From Oscillatoriales cyanobacterium (GTDB lineage: Bacteria > Cyanobacteriota > Cyanobacteriia > Cyanobacteriales > Laspinemataceae), in the NCBI GenBank assembly GCA_011390955.1, contig JAABRM010000029.1, positions 1-64,000 on the forward strand: 64,000 nucleotides of DNA, written 5' to 3'. Below are positions 8,088-15,843 of this stretch, one piece after another. The position numbers and the translations under genes were made by a program. Positions within the stretch are counted from its first letter, which is position 1. The number at the start of each line of letters is the position of its first letter. Under the pieces are notes generated by a model. It was not told the origin of the DNA. It was given only the letters and a program-made list of their open reading frames with translations, and did no database searches.

Positions 8088-8522
8088 TCACTCTTCCAAC
8101 CCCAACAACTGCAAGGTTTTGGTATCTCTTTGCCCGTGGTAAAAGCGATCTAACAATTGCACAAACAGAGAATCCGCCGGTGATACTACGGCAAACAAAG
8201 TGGCACAGGAACGCAATTTGAGGTCATCGGGGGAGCCAAAAATTTTATAGGCCGATCGCCCGGTAATCCCCAACACCGCTGTAGTACATTCCAGCAAGCG
8301 ATCGCCTAATATTGGATGGGCTAAATAGGCGCTGGTTTCGTCTAGACTTTGGATGGCATATTTTTGTGACATAGCGCTAAAACCCAAGCCTCGATATTGG
8401 GGGAAGATGTACCATATCCAGTGCGATCGCTTCTGACCGGCTTTGAGTTCGGCTAAGGCGCGATCGTAGGTTGTAGCTTGTGCGTCCAGGAAACGTTTTA
8501 GATTGTACGGATCGCTGTTCAT
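8088..8522 (-). CDS. DUF1810 family protein
   Basis: This 144-residue cytosolic protein matches DUF1810, a small conserved family with no settled function. Diagnostic segments are NLKRFLDAQ at the start, SHWIWYIFPQ, RGLGFSAMSQKYAI and the C-terminal pattern DDLKLRSCATLFA. The length is typical for the family (about 140-150). It stands alone between repeat cassettes. No partner gene or regulator is evident. Confidence 0.88.
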   Translation of the reverse strand: MNSDPYNLKRFLDAQATTYDRALAELKAGQKRSHWIWYIFPQYRGLGFSAMSQKYAIQSLDETSAYLAHPILGDRLLECTTAVLGITGRSAYKIFGSPDDLKLRSCATLFAVVSPADSLFVQLLDRFYHGQRDTKTLQLLGLEE

Positions 8523-8639
8523 ATTAGGTCTTGCAGTGAGTTAGACGGCAGGGAATAATGCGGCACTGATTGATTATACTGTCACCCCGTCAGACTTGCC
8601 ACAAGAGAAGATTGGAGGTGGTGGGGTTCTCCTGTGCAT

Positions 8640-8822
8640 AATTTGGCGATCGCCTATCCTTCCCCTATTTGAAAATAAAATAGCGATCGCCCATCCGTTG
8701 CCAATTTTTTTCACCACAAAGACACAAAGAACACAAAGGCGCCCATCCGTTGCCAATCAACAATCAACAACCAACAATCAACAACGATCCGTTGCTTATT
8801 TGAAAATAAAATAGCGATCGCC
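8640..8822. repeat. Composite intergenic repeat cassette, copy C
   Basis: The order is TTTGAAAATAAAATAG plus HIP1, then CCATCCGTTGCCAATTTTTT, CACCACAAAGACACAAAG, CAACAATCAACAACCAACA heptamers, CGATCCGTTGCTTATTTG and again AAAATAAAATAG plus HIP1. With the remaining spacer this accounts for the whole gap between DUF1810 and the broken toxin gene. Confidence 0.75.
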
Positions 8823-8854
8823 TCAACAAAAATCATCAGTCAAACAAGGTTGGT

Positions 8855-9124
8855 TTATAAACGCTTCAGAAATTGATCGTATTCGGCATGAGAACCAATC
8901 CAAAACCAGTAAATATGCTAGGCTTCAATTAAACCTAACGCTCGATAATTTAATCCAATGCGAACGGAGTAAATCGGTTGTCGTTGACTAACTTGTTTAA
9001 ACTGAAGACTTGGATGATATATGTCTAAACGCCATAATTCATAGGCTTTATTTGCCTGTTCTTGTACCTCTTCGGGAAGCTGAATTAATTTCTTCCGAAA
9101 AGTTTTCGTCATACTTGACTTCAT
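8855..9124 (-). pseudogene. RelE/HigB-like toxin gene interrupted by an in-frame TAG
   Basis: The first 68 codons (MTKTFRKKLIQLPEEVQEQA, and later YSVRIGLNYRALGLIEA) encode the bulk of a small RelE/ParE-fold mRNA interferase-like toxin. A TAG at 8918-8920 stops translation. Beyond it the same frame continues HIYWFWIGSHAEYDQFLKRL to TAA at 8855, exactly the conserved C-terminus of this family (YWFWIGxHxxYD). One base change therefore removes the last strand, which carries catalytic-fold residues. The start overlaps the antitoxin stop by four bases (ATGA). It is either a disarmed toxin, a strain polymorphism or a sequencing error. Confidence 0.8.
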
Positions 9125-9378
9125 GGTTTTGGAGGAAAAACATCATCAATTGAATCAATGTCACCAGCGGCAATTTCTTGATGTACCATTTCCGCGATTC
9201 GATCCCATTGCTCATCTGTGGTAGACTGAAATCGAGATTTCCATGCTTCCTCGTCTTCTAGTTCAGCCAGCCAACGACTGGCAATGGTATTTTGTTCATC
9301 TATAGGAAGTTTCTCAATTTGGGCGGTAAGCGAAGCCATGCCCGAAGGGCTTTTCGCTTTTTGAAGTAACTCAGTCAT
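9121..9378 (-). CDS. Antitoxin partner of the RelE-like toxin, with in-frame palindromic insertion
   Basis: This 85-residue acidic protein precedes and overlaps the toxin gene, the normal antitoxin-first order. Features are the LPIDEQNTIASRWLAELEDEE helix region and the WDRIAEMV segment; similar short proteins accompany RelE/ParE toxins in cyanobacteria. Residues about 7-17 (KAKSPSGMASLTA) derive from a palindromic repeat at 9328-9362 and look foreign to the family, whose members usually run straight into the leucine-rich helix. The antitoxin frame itself is intact while its toxin is broken. Confidence 0.72.
   Translation of the reverse strand: MTELLQKAKSPSGMASLTAQIEKLPIDEQNTIASRWLAELEDEEAWKSRFQSTTDEQWDRIAEMVHQEIAAGDIDSIDDVFPPKP
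9328..9362. repeat. Palindromic repeat inserted in-frame in the antitoxin gene
   Basis: AAGCGAAGCC is followed by ATGCCCGAA and GGGCTTTTCGCTT; the outer arms AAGCGAA and TTCGCTT pair. It adds about eleven codons without breaking the frame. Confidence 0.7.
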
Positions 9379-9460
9379 ATTTGATTCAAACCTTAAATCA
9401 TGGTGGGTTACAGATTATTCTCATTTTACCATTGCTCAAAAAAAGTTAACTTCCCTCATC

Positions 9461-9677
9461 TTTCCCCTATTTGAAAATAAAATAGCGATCGCCTCCGGGA
9501 CGCTGCGCGATCGCCTCCGATCCTCATGCTGATCCTTTGCCTATTTTTTTCACCACAAAGACACAAAGAACACAAAGTCGCCCATCCGTTGCCAATCAAC
9601 AATCAACAACCAACAATCAACAATCAACAATCAACAACGATCCGTTGCTTATTTGAAAATAAAATAGCGATCGCCTC
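9461..9677. repeat. Composite intergenic repeat cassette, copy D
   Basis: It has the same module order as copy C, with an added palindrome (CTCCGGGACGCTGCGCGATCG) at about 9491-9513. It fills most of the 305-bp gap between the antitoxin and the PIN-domain gene. Confidence 0.75.
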
Positions 9678-9683
9678 TTAACC

Positions 9684-10136
9684 TCAGTTGATATACTTCT
9701 TCACAAATTCCGATGGCGTTAAAGATTCAAATTCTCCGGTTTTTTGAGCTAAAACCTTAATTAATTTATGGTTGGCGGAAACAAAACAGTCAGCCTGACC
9801 AGTTTTCGCCGTTAGGTACACCCCAACATCTTCACGGGGAATGACCCCTAAAGCTTCCATTTTCGCTAACTCAAAGTTATCAATCTGAACATAAGAAACT
9901 TTTAAATTCTGCCAAATTCTGCTAATAATCTCTCCACTTAAATCTTTATTTTTCAAACGTTTAGCGACTCTGGCAATTTGGTCAATTAGCTCTTCAGATA
10001 TCAGCACAGTAGCCGCCTGATTATTTGGAACTTGCCAGCCAAGCGATCGCAAAATTATTCCTTCCGGGCTTTCTGGTTCAATTGCCCCGATCAGATAAAC
10101 ATTCGTATCCAAAAAAATTAACTGAGGAATGGCCAT
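9684..10136 (-). CDS. PIN-domain protein, VapC-like toxin
   Basis: This 150-residue protein has a PIN-type nuclease fold. The N-terminal FLDTNVYL supplies the first acidic metal ligand (Asp10), and acidic residues in PREDVGVY and the ADCFVSAN motif near 115-123 fit the remaining active-site positions. PIN toxins cleave RNA. The ATG shares one base with the stop of the upstream small gene (TAATG), so the two are translationally coupled, as in toxin-antitoxin operons. The second conserved acidic ligand is not in the canonical position, so it may be a divergent subgroup. Confidence 0.75.
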   Translation of the reverse strand: MAIPQLIFLDTNVYLIGAIEPESPEGIILRSLGWQVPNNQAATVLISEELIDQIARVAKRLKNKDLSGEIISRIWQNLKVSYVQIDNFELAKMEALGVIPREDVGVYLTAKTGQADCFVSANHKLIKVLAQKTGEFESLTPSEFVKKYIN

Positions 10137-10423
10137 TATCTACCTTGGTGGTTTTTTGATTCACGCTCTTGAGATATTTCTCGTTTAATATCCTGGACTA
10201 GATTAATAATTTTTTCCTTTGAATCATAGCCTGCTTCGGTGAAAGCCTGTTTTAATTCTTGCTGCAATTCTTCGGCTGACATCAGGTTTTTTCTTACTGG
10301 CAAATCGGTTTCTTCAAACAGAATAATTACTCGAACTGACCTCGGTGCAGTTCCTTCAATTGGTTGGTCTAAAGATAATTGACCGGATGGATCGATTTTT
10401 CCAGTAGTCGTAATTGCTTTCAT
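10136..10423 (-). CDS. Probable antitoxin of the PIN-domain protein
   Basis: This 95-residue protein lies immediately upstream of the PIN gene, with a one-base overlap. The N-terminal half, MKAITTTGKIDPSGQLSLDQ, is a beta-rich AbrB-like or DUF104-like opening typical of small cyanobacterial antitoxins. The C-terminal half is charged and helical (SAEELQQELKQAFTEAGYDS), as expected for a toxin-binding tail. The call rests mainly on gene order and size; no exact antitoxin family is claimed. Confidence 0.65.
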   Translation of the reverse strand: MKAITTTGKIDPSGQLSLDQPIEGTAPRSVRVIILFEETDLPVRKNLMSAEELQQELKQAFTEAGYDSKEKIINLVQDIKREISQERESKNHQGR

Positions 10424-10496
10424 ATTTATAATTTTGCTCTTAGGTTTGATGAGGAGTTATCAAGCGGATTATATCACTCATTTTAATAAGGGCATA

Positions 10497-10752
10497 GATC
10501 GCCCATCCGTTGCCTATTTGAAAATAAAATAGCGATCGCCTCCGGGACGCTGCGCGATTCGCGCTTCGGGATCCGCTTTGCGCGATCGCCTCCGATCCTC
10601 ACTCCGATCCGTTGCCTATTTTTTTCACCACAAAGACACAAAGAACACAAAGGCGCCCATCCGTTGCCAATCAACAATCAACAACCAACAATCAACAATC
10701 AACAATCAACAACGATCCGTTGCTTATCGGAAAATAAAATAGCGATCGCTTT
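10497..10752. repeat. Composite intergenic repeat cassette, copy E
   Basis: Copy E is a full cassette with two palindromic inserts (CTCCGGGACGCTGCGCGATTC and GGGATCCGCTTTGCGCGATC), the CACAAAG module and CAACAATCAACA heptamers, closing with AAAATAAAATAG plus HIP1. It lies between the antitoxin gene and the kinase-GUN4 gene. Confidence 0.75.
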
Positions 10753-10803
10753 CTCCCTACACTTACGACACTACAGATAGGCAATGATCTAAAATTAAAT
10801 AAA

Positions 10804-12423
10804 TTATTTTACAGGATTTAAGCCTTTGTGCGAAAGAAGAGAGTGAAAAGGAGGCGTGCTATCTCTATCTTTAAAATATCTCCATGTCATTATCCATCCT
10901 CCGATCAATATTCCGATGATCATCATCACTCCAAGGAATCCATCCAATATCTCACTCTCTAAGTCTACGTCCAACAGATACAGACTAAAGAAACCAACAA
11001 ATACCAATGGAACTAATATAGAAACTAATATATAGTACCCCGCATAAAGAAACACATCATAACACAAAACCAAAAAAGAAGGCCTCATACCACGAAAACA
11101 CAAAAGTGCAGTGGTAGGAAGATACCCGTGGAGCAGATTATAAGAAGGGAATTGATTTTTATTCAAGGCAAGATACTCGTTACTATTATTCATCCACACT
11201 CCTTGTTTACGCCAGCCAACGAAATCCCCAAAAACTTCCCAGATTTTCTTGTTATATTTTTTCGTTCCGCCCAGTTTTTCATAAATTCGGGCTTGAACAG
11301 AAAAGCCAAAGTGACCGTTTGAATATTCTACCCACAGATGATCGATAGTGCTTAAATCTTTAGCGGGAAAATTCTCAATGTCTTTACGTCGGATAAATGG
11401 TAAAGACTTTCGATTCATTACTTCCAGCATCTTTTTAGCGGTTTCTTCGTCTGCTTCTTGCCATTTTGCCTCTGCCAAGAGGTCGCGTAGATGAGTATAG
11501 TCAATGCCCTTATCACTTTCGAGAACCACATTCCGATTATGTTTTGCAGACCTTGGGGGATTTAGTGCTGCTAAAACTTCCTCGGCTGATTTATAGCGCT
11601 GATCGAGACTTCGTTGCAGCATTTTATCGAGAATTTGAGCCAGTTCATCACTGATGGCTTCAGGTAAACGATCGCGCCACAGCCATTTGTCTTCATAGGC
11701 ATCAAACAAGTCACGAGGATTAACCCCAGTTAACAAGTGAATGCAGGTGGATCCTAAACCGTAGATATCGCTGGCAAATGTAGCTTTTCCTAAAGACTGT
11801 TCAGGAGACTGATAACCTGGTGAACCGATCGCGGTTCCCACAGACAAAGATGGATCGGTCACGAATTTAGCCGCCCCAAAGTCCACTAAAACCAAAGCCC
11901 GATCGCTATTTCTACGAATAATATTTTCTGGCTTGATATCTCGGTGAATCACTTGTTTTTCGTGACAAAATTGCAGCACTGGTAACAAATCAGCCAGTAG
12001 TTCTTTGATTTGCTCTTCTGTGAAGACGTTTCGCTCAAGTTCCTTTTGTATGTTTTCCCCGTCGATAAACTCCTGGACTAAATATTGGCGTCCTTCTTGA
12101 GTAAAATAAGCAAACAGTTCGGGAATTTGAGGATGGGAACCCAAAGTCTCTAATCTTTTTGCCTCAAAATTGAATAATTCAGCGGCTTTTTCTTGGTTAG
12201 CGGTGCCTTGAACTTGGGGTAAAAACTGCTTAATCACACAAAAAGGTTTGGATGGCTTGTCTTCATCACAAGCTTTAAAAGTGCGACCAAAGCCGCCTTC
12301 TCCAATCATAGATAGAGCACGATAGCGATCGCGCAGGAGCAATTTCCCGCCACACTTTTCACAAAACTGATTCTCTGCCCGGTTTTGCTTCAGGCAATTA
12401 GGATTAAGGCATTGAGTCATCAT
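10804..12423 (-). CDS. Serine/threonine protein kinase with zinc ribbon, GUN4 domain and two membrane segments
   Basis: This 539-residue protein combines four modules. Residues 5-24 form a Cys4 zinc ribbon (C5, C10, C21, C24). A Hanks-type kinase follows, with GEGGFG at 41-46, Lys65, HRDIKPEN at 160-167 and DFG at 181-183, all catalytic residues present. A GUN4 domain occupies about 308-448; GUN4 binds protoporphyrin and Mg-protoporphyrin and stimulates Mg-chelatase in the free-standing protein. Two hydrophobic segments lie near 450-485 and 494-515. Kinase-GUN4 fusions are known in cyanobacteria and suggest tetrapyrrole-responsive signalling at a membrane, but the ligand here is inferred. A double ATG (12423, 12420) leaves a one-residue start ambiguity. 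Confidence 0.9.
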   Translation of the reverse strand: MMTQCLNPNCLKQNRAENQFCEKCGGKLLLRDRYRALSMIGEGGFGRTFKACDEDKPSKPFCVIKQFLPQVQGTANQEKAAELFNFEAKRLETLGSHPQIPELFAYFTQEGRQYLVQEFIDGENIQKELERNVFTEEQIKELLADLLPVLQFCHEKQVIHRDIKPENIIRRNSDRALVLVDFGAAKFVTDPSLSVGTAIGSPGYQSPEQSLGKATFASDIYGLGSTCIHLLTGVNPRDLFDAYEDKWLWRDRLPEAISDELAQILDKMLQRSLDQRYKSAEEVLAALNPPRSAKHNRNVVLESDKGIDYTHLRDLLAEAKWQEADEETAKKMLEVMNRKSLPFIRRKDIENFPAKDLSTIDHLWVEYSNGHFGFSVQARIYEKLGGTKKYNKKIWEVFGDFVGWRKQGVWMNNSNEYLALNKNQFPSYNLLHGYLPTTALLCFRGMRPSFLVLCYDVFLYAGYYILVSILVPLVFVGFFSLYLLDVDLESEILDGFLGVMMIIGILIGGWIMTWRYFKDRDSTPPFHSLLSHKGLNPVK

Positions 12424-12589
12424 ATTGGCGTTGATATTTCTTTAAACTTGGGGCGATGGATCGCGATCGCCGGAATCAGAAGCCGATCAACCACCAAGCC
12501 CCCATAATTATAGAGCGATTCAATCCGATATATGACATTGCAACAGCCATCTGTCATAGCTAATCCTAACGCTAATTCGTTGCTTATCC

Positions 12590-12760
12590 TTATCCGTTGC
12601 CTATTTTTTTCACCACAAAGACACAAAGAACACAAAGTCGCCCATCCGTTACCAATCAACAACCAACAATCAACAATCAACAACCAACAATCAACAACCA
12701 ACAATCAACAATCAACAACCAACAATCAACAATCAACAACCAACAACCAACAACGATTAC
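12590..12760. repeat. Composite intergenic repeat cassette, copy F (heptamer-rich)
   Basis: CCGTTGCCTATTTTTTTCACC and the CACAAAGACACAAAG module are followed by about fourteen heptamers alternating CAATCAA and CAACCAA. It occupies much of the 503-bp gap before sqdB; the rest shows nothing recognisable. Confidence 0.75.
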
Positions 12761-12890
12761 CGGAATGTAGCCTAGACTACCTTTCCTCATTTCTAACTCA
12801 TAGTCAAATCACCGCAAAAACCAGACCAGACCAGACCCGCAACAGAAGTCCCACCCCGAAAGATGTCACATGAGGCACAAAACCTGATAA

Positions 12891-14105
<1,215 letters not shown>

Positions 14106-14109
14106 CATG

Positions 14110-14148
14110 AATCAGGGAAAATTGAGCGATTTTCCCTGATTAATCTTG
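14110..14148 (+). terminator. Intrinsic terminator after sqdB
   Basis: AATCAGGGAAAAT (14110-14122) pairs with ATTTTCCCTGATT (14129-14141) across a short loop. It begins within a few bases of the sqdB stop and ends in TAATCTT. Confidence 0.75.
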
Positions 14149-14231
14149 CCAGAAAACGGGTATTTTCTGAAGCCAATATAATAAATAACATAATAAATAT
14201 TATGGCTTCAGACAAACCGTAAAAACTATGT

Positions 14232-14294
14232 AGTTAATTTTTCTCGTTCAAAGAATCAAAAGGATTACCAGGCACTCAACGAGAAAAATTAACT
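14232..14294. repeat. 17-bp perfect inverted repeat between sqdB and sqdX
   Basis: AGTTAATTTTTCTCGTT (14232-14248) is exactly complementary to 14278-14294 with a 29-nt loop. It lies in the leader of sqdX and is AT-rich on both sides. It could be a regulatory hairpin, a protein site or a small repeat element. A short direct repeat (CAGCAGCAATATTCA) follows at 14347-14376. Confidence 0.7.
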
Positions 14295-14390
14295 TTAGTC
14301 CAAGATTAGCGCCGAATATCCGCAATAAATTATCCCAGGCAATATTCACAGCAGCAATATTCACAGCAGCAATATTAAAGACGCAACCCC

Positions 14391-15524
14391 ATGCGAATCG
14401 CTCTTTTTACGGAAACTTTTCTACCTAAGATTGATGGGATTGTCACCCGTCTTTGTCAGACGATCGATCATCTCCAACGGTTTGGCGATCGCGTCTTAAT
14501 CATCTCACCGGATTACGGCATTCAAGACTACAAAGGCTCCCAAGTCTATGGAGTCAGTGGTTTTCCCTTACCCATGTACCCAGAATTAAAACTGGCGCCC
14601 CCGAATCCTTCCATTCGTCCCGTATTGGAAAAATTCCAGCCGGATTTAATCCATGTAGTCAATCCGGCAATTTTGGGTCTAGGGGGCTTGTATTACGCCA
14701 AAACCATGAAAATTCCCCTGGTGGCGTCATACCATACCCATTTACCCCAGTATTTGCAACATTATGGCCTGGGGATTCTGGAACCCTTGCTATGGGAATT
14801 GCTCAAAGGCGCCCACAATCAAGCGGATCTGAATCTCTGTACTTCCACGGCAATGGTCAAAGAACTGCGATCGCACCGCATTGAAAGAGTCGATTTATGG
14901 CAACGGGGAGTAGATACCGAACTATTTCAACCCGAATTAGCCAGTCCAGAAATGCGCGATCGCCTCAGCCAAGGCCACCCAGAAAGTCCGCTACTATTAT
15001 ATGTAGGTCGTCTCGGTGCCGAAAAAGAAATCGATCGCATCAAACCCATCCTAGCGGCCATTCCCGATGCTCGTTTAGCCCTAGTCGGTGATGGCCCAAA
15101 CCGCCAACAACTGCAAGAACATTTTGCCGGGACACCCACTAACTTTGTCGGCTATCTGCGGGGCAAAGAACTTGCCAGCGCCTTTGCCTCTGCGGATGCC
15201 TTCATCTTTCCCTCCCGGACCGAAACCTTGGGCTTAGTCCTACTCGAAGCAATGGCTGCCGGTTGTCCCGTAGTAGCCGCCGCCAGAGGGGGCATCTTGG
15301 ATATTGTCACCGATGGCGTGAACGGCTATTTATTTGACCCGGAAGCGGAAGACGGGGCAATTCTGGCCACCCAAAGGTTATTAGCCAACCAAAAAGAACG
15401 AGAAACCCTGCGTCAAAATGCCCGCCAGGAAGCGGAACGGTGGGGCTGGTCGGCGGCAACCGCCCAACTGCGTCGGTACTATCAATCGGTGATGGATGTT
15501 GAATCATTGCCGAATGCGGCATAA
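14391..15524 (+). CDS. sqdX: Sulfoquinovosyldiacylglycerol synthase (sulfolipid glycosyltransferase)
   Basis: SqdX transfers sulfoquinovose from UDP-sulfoquinovose to diacylglycerol, the last step of SQDG synthesis at the photosynthetic membrane. The 377-residue protein is a GT-B fold family 4 glycosyltransferase. The N-terminus RIALFTETFLPKIDGIVTRL is the SqdX hallmark, the central LLYVGRLGAEKEIDRI opens the C-terminal domain, and the donor-binding ETLGLVLLEAMAAGCPVVAA carries the E-x7-E motif. The length matches known SqdX proteins. It is adjacent to sqdB, which makes its substrate. Confidence 0.96.
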   Translation: MRIALFTETFLPKIDGIVTRLCQTIDHLQRFGDRVLIISPDYGIQDYKGSQVYGVSGFPLPMYPELKLAPPNPSIRPVLEKFQPDLIHVVNPAILGLGGLYYAKTMKIPLVASYHTHLPQYLQHYGLGILEPLLWELLKGAHNQADLNLCTSTAMVKELRSHRIERVDLWQRGVDTELFQPELASPEMRDRLSQGHPESPLLLYVGRLGAEKEIDRIKPILAAIPDARLALVGDGPNRQQLQEHFAGTPTNFVGYLRGKELASAFASADAFIFPSRTETLGLVLLEAMAAGCPVVAAARGGILDIVTDGVNGYLFDPEAEDGAILATQRLLANQKERETLRQNARQEAERWGWSAATAQLRRYYQSVMDVESLPNAA

Positions 15525-15642
15525 CTTCCCGATCCAGGGGTGGGCAATCAAGTCTCTACTGCCCACAGCCTAGACCCTACATAATCTAAGCTATCCTGGA
15601 TAATAAAAAAAGAAACCGGGTTTCTGCGGTGAATTCCAGAGC

Positions 15643-15767
15643 TATAGCGGTTATTGTCCGAATTACAGAGGTTTTCTGGATTCCCGTCGGAGTTTACCCC
15701 CGCGAAGGCCGCCATCGGCGGGAATGACAGGTTTTTTTTGTACTTCATAACTATGACAATTGCTATA
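15643..15767. mobile_element. MITE-like element, copy 1 (TATAGC inverted ends)
   Basis: The 125-bp element starts TATAGCGGTTATTGTC and ends GACAATTGCTATA, imperfect terminal inverted repeats bounded by TA. Inside are ACAGAGGTTTTCTGGATTCC, an imperfect palindrome around GGCGGGAATGACAGG and a T-run before GTACTTCATAAC. The same element recurs at 35271, 38052 and 49963. AGAAACCCGGTTTCT-type palindromes flank it at 15610 and 15784, and together they fill the 319-bp gap before the cyclase gene. Confidence 0.75.
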
Positions 15768-15843
15768 ACGGTAAATTACAAAAAAGAAACCCGGTTTCTG
15801 AACTATTCCATGCTTTAGTTTCTTATACCTCGGATACTTCCCC

